This document shows positions 24,781 to 34,027 of a stretch of 64,000 nucleotides of DNA, one piece after another. Under the pieces are notes generated by a model. That model did not search any database. It worked only from the letters and a program-made list of their open reading frames with translations, and was not told the origin of the DNA. The position numbers were made by a program, and so were the translations under genes. The DNA is from Lachnospiraceae bacterium (GTDB taxonomy: Bacteria; Bacillota; Clostridia; Lachnospirales; Lachnospiraceae): NCBI GenBank assembly GCA_009774245.1, contig VSNM01000015.1, forward strand, positions 1-64,000. Reading direction: 5' to 3'. Position 1 is the stretch's first letter. Every line of letters begins with the position of its first letter.

Positions 24781-26406
24781 TTAGTTGATCACAGCGCGAT
24801 GTCTCAGCAGATAACTTCCGTCTGTGCGCGGAACTGCCTCCACGCGCATACTGCACGCATTCTTGTGTTTCTCCACAAGATAGCGGTCGATGTATCCCTC
24901 CTGACAGTCTCCTCTGTCATACGCTTTGTAGATATTGTCCCAGAGCTTCTTGTCCGTGACAATCAGGTCAAATGTAATGACATCATCATCCTTGTTGATC
25001 ATCGCCCCAAAACATTCATTGAAGTAATCGCCGATATTATCAATATAATCCTGATCTCCGCCGCCGCGCACGGTGATCACGGTAATCGATTCTGTGTTTG
25101 TCGCAGTGTTATTGTCTGTCGTGGTCGTCGTAGTATTGGTGGACGGTGTTGTGGTCGTCGTTGTCGTGGTAGTAGTGGTGGTGGTTGAAGGCTTTGTCGG
25201 TGTCGTCGTTGTCGGCGGCGTCACGGACGGATTGACCTCAAGTCCGCTGTAGCGGTTGCCATTGCACGGCGGCAGATAGATTGACAAATCCCGCCTCACA
25301 TGGTCTGACGCATAGTCGGCATCCGAGCAGTTGAAATAATCGTAGGTGTTTGGATTGGTATCATCCCACGTACTGTCCACATTGTAATATCCATCATCGA
25401 GCTTTACGATATTCCACGCATGATTCTCACCGGCGTACCCTGTCACATAATAGCACGGAATATCGAGCTGCTGCAATACATACTGCAGGGCCCTCGCATA
25501 ACCGGCACACACTGTCCTGCCATACACGAGCGCGCTGTATGCGCTCTGGTTCATCGGCGCGTTGGCATCGTATTTTACCCGGCTGATCAGCGCATCGTGC
25601 ACGATTCTTTCTTTATCATAATCCGTATAATTCTTATAAGTCTCATCCCTGATCTGCTTCGCCGCCGCCTCAAACTCTGATTTCGACGCTTCCAGATCGT
25701 TCGCCGTCACGTTAAATACGAGCGTGATGTCCGCGACGCTTCCCTTGGGGGTGTATTGGTACTTGTATGCCGTGTCAACCCAGAACAGCTCCGGATGATC
25801 GTTCACCACCGACGTAAACGCGTTTTTCAGATCGTTTGCCGTGATGTCCTCCACCGGCGCAAAATGCTTATTCTGCGCGTTGGCGTTGGCATAGATCTGC
25901 CTGTAGACCGCCCTCTGTGTCTCATTGATGATATCATAATACGGATAAATCTCACTGTCAAATGTCAGGCTGCTGCCCGTCTCGCCCTTGCTGAGCTCTT
26001 TGGCGATCTCGTCCGCCTTGGTCTGCGAGATCTCCGTTCCGGTTGCCCTGACGGGAATATAGCCTGTCAGCCCCGCAACCTTTCCGGGAATTTTCAACGC
26101 ACTCTCCGCATTTTCTCCGTCGTCCACGCTGCGGGTATTGCCCGCCGGTACGCTGTCACCCGTCAGCGCGCTCTCTGTCCGCGCCCGGGTATTTTCCGCC
26201 GCGGGAAGCTCTCCGAGCGTCACGGTCGTGTTGACCATAAGCGCATCGCCTGCATGAGTTTCAATATCTGCTTCCGCCGCGTCCGCTTTTTGACTGGCGC
26301 CTATTTTTGCCGCCAGTTCCGGATTGTAGTGGCAGATTGCAATAAAAAGAAGTATAAGCGCCAACAAGCCACCAAATCCGTACAGTACTTTCTCCACTAT
26401 ACGCAT
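24781..26406 (-). CDS. Membrane-anchored transglutaminase-like protein with Thr-rich linker
   Basis: A 541-aa protein. An N-terminal membrane anchor (residues ~7-25) is followed by an extracellular region of ~130 residues and a transglutaminase/protease-like core with the Cys-His-Asp triad in TVCAGYARALQ, GENHAWN and YYNVDSTWDD (about residues 305-370). A Thr/Pro-rich linker of ~55 residues then leads to a C-terminal ~100-residue domain. The linker is coded by long ACN runs. Such cores can act as peptidases or cross-linkers on cell-wall material. Ribosome site GGGAGGAAA fits ATG 26406. It is monocistronic. Confidence 0.88.
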   Translation of the reverse strand: MRIVEKVLYGFGGLLALILLFIAICHYNPELAAKIGASQKADAAEADIETHAGDALMVNTTVTLGELPAAENTRARTESALTGDSVPAGNTRSVDDGENAESALKIPGKVAGLTGYIPVRATGTEISQTKADEIAKELSKGETGSSLTFDSEIYPYYDIINETQRAVYRQIYANANAQNKHFAPVEDITANDLKNAFTSVVNDHPELFWVDTAYKYQYTPKGSVADITLVFNVTANDLEASKSEFEAAAKQIRDETYKNYTDYDKERIVHDALISRVKYDANAPMNQSAYSALVYGRTVCAGYARALQYVLQQLDIPCYYVTGYAGENHAWNIVKLDDGYYNVDSTWDDTNPNTYDYFNCSDADYASDHVRRDLSIYLPPCNGNRYSGLEVNPSVTPPTTTTPTKPSTTTTTTTTTTTTTPSTNTTTTTTDNNTATNTESITVITVRGGGDQDYIDNIGDYFNECFGAMINKDDDVITFDLIVTDKKLWDNIYKAYDRGDCQEGYIDRYLVEKHKNACSMRVEAVPRTDGSYLLRHRAVIN

Positions 26407-26534
26407 ATCAGTTTCCTCCCTGTTTGATTCTTATACTCCCCCATGAGCCTCATCCTTCATAACCTCCCTGTTATTTATAGATATTTTTATTATAAAACGT
26501 TACCATATATTTGTCAAATTGTATTATGAAAACA

Positions 26535-26564
26535 AAAAACCGAAATCAAAAGATTTCGGTTTTT
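26535..26564 (-). terminator. Intrinsic terminator of DUF5722 gene 1
   Basis: AAAAACCGAAATC - AAAA - GATTTCGGTTTTT, a 13-bp perfect stem with a four-base loop, directly after the DUF5722 stop. Confidence 0.9.
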
Positions 26565-26571
26565 ACGTCAT

Positions 26572-28179
26572 TTATGGATTGACGCCGAGTGCCTGCCAGC
26601 TTGATGCTCCGATTACCGGAAGCAGCGCCTGCGTGTGGGCTGCTGATTCTGGTGTATCAATATATTTGTATACATCGTAAATCATTTTCGGTGTCGTCGC
26701 GAGGCCGTTTGCGTCACAGTTGAACAGTCCGCAGGCAATCTTGTCCGCGTTCAGCTCATACAGGTTGTCCACCGCCCTGTGTACGATGAAGCCCTTGATC
26801 AGAGGATTTCTCTCCGCAAGCTTGTACGCATATGCAAAAGAAGCTGCCTGTGTCGCCTCGTCAGAGGTCATGGAGTTAAACAATACCTCTGAGATGATGA
26901 TGTAGCGCACCTGGCCGTTTGGCGCCAGGAAGGACGGCTGGCTCATATATGTCGTGAACACGTCCATATTCTGCGGCCCGATCATCTTGGTAGCCGCTGT
27001 CTGGCTGATCAGATTCAGTCTCTTGTAGTTTGCAGGCATATCCCAGAACTTCGCTGCTGTCAGCGGTACGGGATGCGGATGCCATGCCACGCCCCAGTCA
27101 ATGTTTCCATGAGAGACTATATCTGTGTTGAAGGCGTCAATAAACTTCTTTGCACCGTACTGGTTTGCTGTACCGTCCTCCCAGTTCCATCTCTGGTCGA
27201 TACAGGTGAGCACTCTCGCATTCGCGTTCTCACTCTTGATGGCATTGTAGCACATGCGGAATGCCTTCTCATACTCGAGCGCGAAGTTTGTCGCGTTGTA
27301 GTTTCCTGCAAAGTACCACGGGTTGTTGTTGTTGACCTCGTTGCCGATGATCCAGTTTGTGATCAGACCTGTCGCCGGATTGCTGTAGCGCACTGTGAGG
27401 AAGGACATCAGCGCCTCGATCGCCTCCGCGCCCTGCTGCTCATCCGTGTTAAACGCGTAATGTCTGTACCCGCCGACGCGTCCTGTCGGTTTTACCGAGA
27501 GGGCTGTTGCTGCATTGTAGTAGTTGACGATGTTCATGGTAACCTCTACCTTCTGTGAGGCAAAGATGTTCATGATCATGTCGTACTCGCCGACGATACC
27601 CTGATTGAAGCTGTAGGTCTTCCCATTGTAGTTGTAAGGGATTCCCGGCCCCGGCAGGAAGAATCTGTCGATTGCCAGCTCATAGCTTGCGTGCTGTACG
27701 CCGAGATCTGTCATGGTAAACATCGCCACATTGTCGGCTGTGAGTCCCTTGATGGATGTCGGTACTGGATTGACTGCGTTATGTGTGGCAAGCGCCTCGG
27801 GATTTGTGATGTAAAATTCCTGGCTGACGGGCACAAACGCGCCGCCCTGCACTGCTGCCACTACGAATTTGGAGTAGAGCTTGGAATTTGCCGTCCCCTG
27901 ATCGAGTGAAGTCACAAAGGTCACTGTCGGGGCATTCGCTGCCACCGCACAGAAGTCAGATCTTCCGGTAATGGAATTCTGATAAGGCTTCATCTCAAAC
28001 AGATAAAGATTTCCGTCATCGCTCGGTACACCGCTCGCCGACGCGACTACGGTGATCTGGTTTCCGCCACTGATGATGCACTGGCCGATTGTTGCTGTCC
28101 CTGCTGCAGCTGCGGTCATAGACATGAAACATACTAAGATCATGCAGAGCGCTGCCCAGAGAGTCAATTTTTTCTTCAT
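26572..28179 (-). CDS. Secreted DUF5722 protein, glycosidase-like (paralog 1)
   Basis: A 535-aa protein with a Sec signal peptide (residues 1-26, ending AAAAG). An N-terminal beta-sandwich-like domain (~27-140) precedes a catalytic-looking (beta/alpha)8 domain with NWIIGNEVNNNNPW (Asn-Glu as in clan-A glycosidases), IDQRWNWEDG, WHPHPVP and a late IIISEVLFNS whose Glu could be the nucleophile. I recall this as DUF5722. Polysaccharide hydrolysis or binding is inferred, not shown. A 538-aa paralog lies at 41195-42811 on the other side of the surface-modification cluster. Confidence 0.85.
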   Translation of the reverse strand: MKKKLTLWAALCMILVCFMSMTAAAAGTATIGQCIISGGNQITVVASASGVPSDDGNLYLFEMKPYQNSITGRSDFCAVAANAPTVTFVTSLDQGTANSKLYSKFVVAAVQGGAFVPVSQEFYITNPEALATHNAVNPVPTSIKGLTADNVAMFTMTDLGVQHASYELAIDRFFLPGPGIPYNYNGKTYSFNQGIVGEYDMIMNIFASQKVEVTMNIVNYYNAATALSVKPTGRVGGYRHYAFNTDEQQGAEAIEALMSFLTVRYSNPATGLITNWIIGNEVNNNNPWYFAGNYNATNFALEYEKAFRMCYNAIKSENANARVLTCIDQRWNWEDGTANQYGAKKFIDAFNTDIVSHGNIDWGVAWHPHPVPLTAAKFWDMPANYKRLNLISQTAATKMIGPQNMDVFTTYMSQPSFLAPNGQVRYIIISEVLFNSMTSDEATQAASFAYAYKLAERNPLIKGFIVHRAVDNLYELNADKIACGLFNCDANGLATTPKMIYDVYKYIDTPESAAHTQALLPVIGASSWQALGVNP

Positions 28180-28265
28180 TACATACCTCCTCGTAAGAAA
28201 TGAATTGAATAATTGGTTAATAGCTCATTAAAAGTATAGCATTCCACCCATCTTTTTACAAGCAC

Positions 28266-29675
28266 TCATTTAATATTTAGGTCTCCATACAGGATTTTCC
28301 CGACCTCGTTTTTGGGTATCTGCGGCACGACGCGCACCTCAAACGAGGATATCTGTATCCCCAGCTTTCGCGCCAGATATTTCCGCACCGCGTCAGAATG
28401 CCTCTCTTCTATTATATATATCTTCATCCCCGCATCCGTTCCCGCACAGGCGCATTCGATGCCAAACTCCGACCGTATCAGTCTCTCACACTCATCCAGC
28501 CCTACCCGGTAACCGTACAATTTTAGAAATCTGGAATTGCGCCCCAGTATGTAATAATACCCGTCCTGATCTCTCCGCGCCAGATCTCCGGTATAATAGA
28601 CACCGCCTCTCTCATCCCCCTTTTTTAAATCTTCCCTGCAGAGAGCATAGCCCAGTGTGACATTTGCCCCCCTGTACGCGAGCTCGCCCTCCGCCTCCTG
28701 TGTCCTGATCACATTGCGCCCTTCATCGACGAGAAACAATTCTCCCTTTGGAATTGCCCTGCCGATGCTTCCCGTCTTTTGGACCGCCATATGCGGAGGC
28801 AGATATGCGATACGCGCGGTCGTCTCCGATGTCCCAAATGTCGCAAAAAATTTTTTACCGGTGCGCGCAGCGTACTCCGCGACTTCCGCGAACATTTTAT
28901 CCGTCAGTTTTCCCCCGCCCTCCGCCAGAATCCTGAGATCGGGATAGTCTCTCGTGAAAAATTTGAGACGCTTTAGCATTTCATAATTATATGGCACTCC
29001 TGTGATATTCGTGATATGACTTCTGTCAAAAAATTCCCAGTACTCCTTCTCCATCGCTGTGTGGGTGGTCATCATGAGCGCAGCGCCGGCATACAGACTG
29101 CTGCAGGCCACATTTAACCCCATCGTATAATGCAGCTGCAGGTCAATCAGCGACCTGTCATCGCCGTGAAACCCAAAGAATCCGGCCACATTCCGCGCAC
29201 TCTCCTCAAGATTGACATAGCTGTGCCGTACCAGCTTAGGACTTCCTGTGGAACCCGATGTCGTCAGGAGCATGGACAGCTCCGCAGCCATCTCACACAC
29301 AGGATACTGTGTTTCGAGCACCACATACCCGTATTTATGGGCAATTTTCTTGTAACCACAGCCAGAAAACGCATCCTCCATCTCCCCAGGCAGGCAGATA
29401 TAGCGCGGTCCATAGACTCCGATCAGCGCGTCCCGCAATTCGGCATCCATCCGACTGCTGATGAGCAGCGGTACTATCCGGTTTTCTATCGATGCGACAT
29501 AGTACGCGACTGCCGCCATCGTATTTCTGCACAGTATCAATATCAGATTCCGGTCCGGTATCCAACCGTGAAACTCGCCGCAAAATTCCACAAGCTCTCC
29601 GTAGGTATACTGATTCCCGGTATCCTCGACAACCGCAGTACTGTCAGCCGGTTTCCTGTCAATATCCAGATACAT
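28266..29675 (-). CDS. AMP-forming acyl/aminoacyl ligase of the surface-acylation cluster
   Basis: A 469-aa ANL-superfamily enzyme with P-loop motif LLTTSGSTGSPKLVRHSY, A5 GTSETTARIAYLPP, A7 YYTGDLARRDQDGYYYILGR, hinge SRFLKLYGYRVGLDECE and catalytic Lys in NEVGKILYG. It activates a carboxylic acid as the adenylate and would load a thiol carrier. ATG 29675 follows GGAGAGGAG; the 29705 form would overlap the upstream gene. Last gene of the cluster, 20 bases after the SGNH/ILEI gene. It may load the second carrier protein. The substrate is unknown. Confidence 0.9.
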   Translation of the reverse strand: MYLDIDRKPADSTAVVEDTGNQYTYGELVEFCGEFHGWIPDRNLILILCRNTMAAVAYYVASIENRIVPLLISSRMDAELRDALIGVYGPRYICLPGEMEDAFSGCGYKKIAHKYGYVVLETQYPVCEMAAELSMLLTTSGSTGSPKLVRHSYVNLEESARNVAGFFGFHGDDRSLIDLQLHYTMGLNVACSSLYAGAALMMTTHTAMEKEYWEFFDRSHITNITGVPYNYEMLKRLKFFTRDYPDLRILAEGGGKLTDKMFAEVAEYAARTGKKFFATFGTSETTARIAYLPPHMAVQKTGSIGRAIPKGELFLVDEGRNVIRTQEAEGELAYRGANVTLGYALCREDLKKGDERGGVYYTGDLARRDQDGYYYILGRNSRFLKLYGYRVGLDECERLIRSEFGIECACAGTDAGMKIYIIEERHSDAVRKYLARKLGIQISSFEVRVVPQIPKNEVGKILYGDLNIK

Positions 29676-29695
29676 CGTCCTTTTCTCTCCTCTCC

Positions 29696-32074
29696 CTATT
29701 CCCACTGTCGTACAGCCATCACGGCATCCCGCGCCGGATTGTACACAATGATATTCAACCCCTGCTGTGAATCAATGTAATTGATGCCGTCCATCACTGC
29801 ACTGACGCCATCCTCCGCACTGACAGCAATGCTCAGGCTGTTTGAAGCCGCATCATACGTATACTGACAGGACTCCTTGCTGCTGTCCTGATATACGGTG
29901 GCGCTCCCTTCCCTGACTCCGATATAATTTTGGTTCTCCCGAAATGCGTCAAAACCGTATTCGTGCAAAGTGCGTACCGTCTCATCCGCGATACTACTGC
30001 CATGCGCATTGTCATACAGACACATAACAGCATATCCCTGAAACTCCGCCATCTCGATATACGCCCTCAGATCAGAAATCTGGTGAAAATCCACTGCCTC
30101 ATCATAATTGTTTGCACGCCAGTTAAAGCGCACGCTGTCAATCAGACGCTTCTGCTGCTTGTCATAAACTGCGATATTGAGTCCCGCGTAGGTCGTCTGT
30201 ACCAGCTCATCACCGATCTCAATCTCCACGAAGGACGCGTCCCTGTCACTGCAGCACTCCACGGAGATTGCGGCGCCGCTCATCTCGCACTCTGCTGTCA
30301 GTGAGCCGAATTGATTCCCGCACTCATTATAGATCACGTTATCATTGTCAACTATCGCATAGTACGGTCTCCATTCCATGCCTTTCAGCGGTAGCAGACC
30401 AAGCTCCATCATCCTGTCGTTCACATCTCCTGGCAGATATTTTGCCCCCTCCCTGCCAACAGCATAGATAACGATATAATCATGATTGCGAATCGCCTCC
30501 AGATATCTTGTGGGACTATTGTGCAGAAGTACGAGCTTTTCATCATACTGCATCCCATCCGCCGCGTCCGTGCCAGGCTCATAAAGCTTTCCTGTCCTTC
30601 CCGTGTTAAAGGTTCTGCGGGACACCACCTGCCCCACCGCGTTGTCATAGACCACAAAATTCAATCCCGCTCTCTGCATACTGCACTCTTCGCCGTCAAT
30701 CACAATGCTCGCATTGTTTCCTGTCATCTTGTCCGCAAAGCTCGTCACCGATACTTCCAGTCCCTCGACATTCCCGTAATAGCTGACGGTGCCGCCGACC
30801 GCCTCCTCCTCAAACAGGACTTCCCCGCCGCTTATGACAGCGGCATAACTCTCATTGGAGTGCACACTCAGATCGACTGTCAGCCCCAGATTGTGCAGTG
30901 CATTTTTGATGTCCTCCGTAAAATATTTCGCGGTATCATTTCTCGCCGCTATGACGATGGTATAATCACTGTTATCCAGCTTGTCCATAAACGCAAAAAA
31001 ATCATCTTCCATCAACAGCGATTTGTCCCGCAGCAGTTTTTGATAAAATGCGCAGTGCTCCCACCATTGTGCATACGCCTCATCGTCCCGCCTGTCCTCC
31101 AATGCACAGTTTTCCTGCAGATATCTGCCAAGATACCGACTCATCTTCTGTGCACCCGTAATATTCGGATGCCTGCCCTCGTCGCAGAAGTCCTCGCCTG
31201 CCTGAAAGTCTATCGCATTCCGGACGGATGGCAGATTGAAGTCCACAAACGCCACGCCCGCGGCGTCCGCATACGCCTGTATCATATTATGCTTGTTCCA
31301 GTCCCAGATTCCTACCGGCGTCTTCATCATGACAAAGGTGATGTCCTTTTGTCTGCACAGCTCGATCATCTGGTCAAAATAATAGGCCGCGTTGTTGTCG
31401 ATCGCAAAGTCGGTATCCTGTTCCACGCCCTCCTCCATATAGTCATCCGGAAAAGCATAGGCATAATTCCTGATAATCGGATACTGCCCCTTGTAATAAT
31501 ATTCGCGCATCCATGTGCGGTATGTGTAATCCTCCTCGCCCAGCTCGCTCCACCGGTCATGATAGCGGTACAGCGGAACGAGGAAATCCATCCGGTTGAT
31601 GTCGCTGCTGTCCGCAAAGGTGTCTATGATCTGCAGCTTGTGTTCCGACATCGGCATATAGTCGACCGCCTCGTGATATTTGCCGTCGAACTCGGCGATA
31701 TTGTTTGTCATTTTCGTCAGTGTCGTCGCGTCAATCACGACTGCCTTCAAATCCTGATGCTCCAGCGTCTCGAGTAATAAATGATAAGAGATGACCGGCG
31801 ACTGGACGCTCGTCGCCCTCGAATACCCCGTAAATCCATACTCTGCCCACATCTCAAGAGGAGACACGCCATTGCGCATCGTGCTGGCGCCCAGATACAG
31901 CACATCCAGCGTGTGCGGCTCTTCCTCATAATATCCGTTGACAATCTGCTGGGCCGCGTTGTCCTGCGCATAGCTCCATTTCTGCCGCACCAGATCGCTC
32001 AGACGCCATCCCATCAGCAGGAACAACATCACAAACAGGGCTCCCGGCGCCACATACCTTCTCACATAAACCAT
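29696..32074 (-). CDS. Membrane-anchored SGNH (DltD-like) protein with FAM3/ILEI-like repeats
   Basis: A 792-aa protein. TM anchor at residues ~8-25. An SGNH/GDSL-type domain follows (~55-340) with LYLGASTMRNGVSP (nucleophile Ser in GAST) and DEGRHPNITGAQKMS carrying the late Asp/His. The C-terminal 420 residues repeat a pattern I recognise as ILEI/FAM3-like: ASIVIDGEE, GLNFVVYDNAVGQVVSRRTFNTG, then HDYIVIYAVGREGAKYL; again at SGAAISVE/GLNIAVYDKQ/GYAVMCLYD; and a last partial GLNIIVYNPARDAV. It probably passes acyl groups to, or trims them from, a surface polymer next to the MBOAT partner, as DltD does. The ILEI match is by eye. Confidence 0.75.
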   Translation of the reverse strand: MVYVRRYVAPGALFVMLFLLMGWRLSDLVRQKWSYAQDNAAQQIVNGYYEEEPHTLDVLYLGASTMRNGVSPLEMWAEYGFTGYSRATSVQSPVISYHLLLETLEHQDLKAVVIDATTLTKMTNNIAEFDGKYHEAVDYMPMSEHKLQIIDTFADSSDINRMDFLVPLYRYHDRWSELGEEDYTYRTWMREYYYKGQYPIIRNYAYAFPDDYMEEGVEQDTDFAIDNNAAYYFDQMIELCRQKDITFVMMKTPVGIWDWNKHNMIQAYADAAGVAFVDFNLPSVRNAIDFQAGEDFCDEGRHPNITGAQKMSRYLGRYLQENCALEDRRDDEAYAQWWEHCAFYQKLLRDKSLLMEDDFFAFMDKLDNSDYTIVIAARNDTAKYFTEDIKNALHNLGLTVDLSVHSNESYAAVISGGEVLFEEEAVGGTVSYYGNVEGLEVSVTSFADKMTGNNASIVIDGEECSMQRAGLNFVVYDNAVGQVVSRRTFNTGRTGKLYEPGTDAADGMQYDEKLVLLHNSPTRYLEAIRNHDYIVIYAVGREGAKYLPGDVNDRMMELGLLPLKGMEWRPYYAIVDNDNVIYNECGNQFGSLTAECEMSGAAISVECCSDRDASFVEIEIGDELVQTTYAGLNIAVYDKQQKRLIDSVRFNWRANNYDEAVDFHQISDLRAYIEMAEFQGYAVMCLYDNAHGSSIADETVRTLHEYGFDAFRENQNYIGVREGSATVYQDSSKESCQYTYDAASNSLSIAVSAEDGVSAVMDGINYIDSQQGLNIIVYNPARDAVMAVRQWE

Positions 32075-32109
32075 CCTTCTCCAACACTCCTTCTATACGC
32101 TCCCGAAAC

Positions 32110-33696
32110 TCAAAACTGCGCGTATGTAAAGCTGCTCGCATCATACCCCTGCCCATACACGCCAAATAAAACAATGGCATAGATAAATATGCAGTAAAAT
32201 GCTATCCGGAATACTACATTCTGTCTGTCCAGCGCCTCCCGCACCACAATCCCACGCTCCTGTATGGCGCTGACCACCAACAGCAGGACGAGGCTGATCA
32301 TCAGCACCAGAAACTGCTTCTGCGACACACCCAGGTTATAGAGCGAGCCGTCAAAGAGAATCCACGGATTGTACGTACTCACCAGGCACTTCATATAAAC
32401 AGCGCTCTCCCGCATTGTGGAAGCCCTGCTCACAAGTCTCGGCGCCGCGATCAGCACGAATGTCCTGACGCACTGGTACAGCTTCCACGAGAAACACTCA
32501 GTATTGATCCTGAGCTTCTCATTTGCCAGCTTAAAATACGGCTCGAAGTAGAATGACAGCGCCAGCAGCAGCCCGTAATAAATTCCGCCCAGTATGGAGG
32601 TCACCGTCGCGCCGTGCCATATGCTGTTGATCACCCTGATGATGATCACTGACAGCAGTATCGGCAGCTTCTTCCCGAAATTGTCCCCGACAAGCTTCTT
32701 CGCCTTTTTCCCAAACCCCGTAAATACCTTGGACAATGTGAGCGGATAAAAGATATAGTCCCTCCACCAGTTGTTCAGCGTGATATGCCATCTGCGCCAG
32801 TACTCACCCAGATTGACGGCAAAAAAAGGGCGCGTAAAGTTCTCCGCGAGCGTGATGCCAAACAGTTCACCCGCGCCACGCACCATATCGATACCGCCCG
32901 AAAAATCCGTGTACAGCTGCAGCATACTGAGCACTGTCGCAACTGCCAGATACACTCCCCGATAGCGCTCCGGCGCACCGAAAATTGTGTTTGTCATGAT
33001 GGCGATTCTGTCCGATATCACCAGCTTCTTAAACATTCCCCACGCCATCAGCTCGACGCCATATTTTATATTGCGAAACGCAAACCCATGCGGCTGGTAC
33101 AGCGTTTTCCCAAGCTCGTCAAACCGGCTGATCGGTCCCTGTATCAGTTGTGGGAAGAAGGACACAAACAGCATCAGCCGAAACACATTCCGCTCAGGAG
33201 GATATTTTCTCCGGTACAGATCGATGATATAGCCCATCGACTGAAAAGTATAGTACGATATCCCCATCGGTATTATCCACGAAAAGGCTGGGACTTTATA
33301 TGAAAATGGAATCAGAAAACGCAGTGTATCAGAGTACTTCAGAACAAAAAGAATCCCATAATTGAGCACAAGAGTCAGCACCATGATCACTCTCTTGCGC
33401 TTGTCCTCCTCGGCCTTGAGCGCCTGCTTTTCCGCCCTTGTCAGCTTTGTCCCTGCCTCCCTGCACAGTGCCAGCTTCTCCTCGTACTCGTCATTGATCC
33501 TGCCGATACGGATACCCGCATAATAGGTGCTGAGCGCAGTCGTCAGCAGAAATATGAGATTCTCCGGCCCCGAGACAAGGTAAAACCCGCAGCTGATCAG
33601 CAGCAGGCTCTTCCACTGGTGCGCCGCGGGCGTCAGATAGTACAGAACGATAGCCACGGACAGGAAAATGGCAAATCTGATTGTAAGTATTGACAT
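32110..33696 (-). CDS. MBOAT acyltransferase (DltB/AlgI-like)
   Basis: A 528-aa membrane-bound O-acyltransferase with ~11 hydrophobic segments. Typical blocks are FFPQLIQGPISRFDEL, EYWRRWHITLNNWWRDYIFYPL, and NSIWHGATVTSILGGIYYGL with the invariant His of the family in IWHG. Members move acyl or aminoacyl groups from a carrier or lipid across the membrane to polysaccharides or teichoic acids. It sits between the second carrier protein and the SGNH protein, the order dltB/dltC/dltD genes also keep close. ATG 33696 has an AAGGAAGG site. Confidence 0.95.
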   Translation of the reverse strand: MSILTIRFAIFLSVAIVLYYLTPAAHQWKSLLLISCGFYLVSGPENLIFLLTTALSTYYAGIRIGRINDEYEEKLALCREAGTKLTRAEKQALKAEEDKRKRVIMVLTLVLNYGILFVLKYSDTLRFLIPFSYKVPAFSWIIPMGISYYTFQSMGYIIDLYRRKYPPERNVFRLMLFVSFFPQLIQGPISRFDELGKTLYQPHGFAFRNIKYGVELMAWGMFKKLVISDRIAIMTNTIFGAPERYRGVYLAVATVLSMLQLYTDFSGGIDMVRGAGELFGITLAENFTRPFFAVNLGEYWRRWHITLNNWWRDYIFYPLTLSKVFTGFGKKAKKLVGDNFGKKLPILLSVIIIRVINSIWHGATVTSILGGIYYGLLLALSFYFEPYFKLANEKLRINTECFSWKLYQCVRTFVLIAAPRLVSRASTMRESAVYMKCLVSTYNPWILFDGSLYNLGVSQKQFLVLMISLVLLLVVSAIQERGIVVREALDRQNVVFRIAFYCIFIYAIVLFGVYGQGYDASSFTYAQF

Positions 33697-33727
33697 GATA
33701 TTCCTTCCTTATCCTAAGTATCCTAAG

Positions 33728-33967
33728 TCATTCAAACGCGATGCCCTTTTTTGCAAGCACCTCTATGCCCGCCGCATAGGAGGTGACCGCAAGCATATCC
33801 TCCGGCTCAAGCTCAATGCCAAAAGCATCCTCAAGCCCCGACATCAGCATCATGTGCGCGATCGAGTCCCACTCCGGTGTATCCTGATACACGAAGCCGG
33901 TCACCTTCTCCTTGTCCGCCTCGAACGCTGCGGCAAATGTATCTCTATATTTTTCCGTATTTGTCAT
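33728..33967 (-). CDS. Acyl carrier protein 2 (DltC-like)
   Basis: A 79-aa four-helix carrier. The phosphopantetheine Ser lies in EWDSIAHMMLM (Ser ~35), as in polyketide and DltC-type carriers. It is 31 bases upstream of the MBOAT gene, so it is the likely donor for the MBOAT. The pair ACP2/MBOAT parallels DltC/DltB. Confidence 0.92.
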   Translation of the reverse strand: MTNTEKYRDTFAAAFEADKEKVTGFVYQDTPEWDSIAHMMLMSGLEDAFGIELEPEDMLAVTSYAAGIEVLAKKGIAFE

Positions 33968-34027
33968 CGTATCACCCTTTTTTCTTAATTTATTCCCTAA
34001 CCTAATCTTCTTAATATTGTCTCCGAT

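Noticed and set aside
25100..25200. Short repeated units that could suggest a CRISPR or minisatellite
   Set aside because: They are Thr codons within the linker of a coding sequence; no constant repeat-spacer alternation is present. No CRISPR array was seen anywhere.
30482..31777. 431-codon open frame on the plus strand
   Set aside because: Antisense of the SGNH/ILEI gene; composition is that of a shadow frame.
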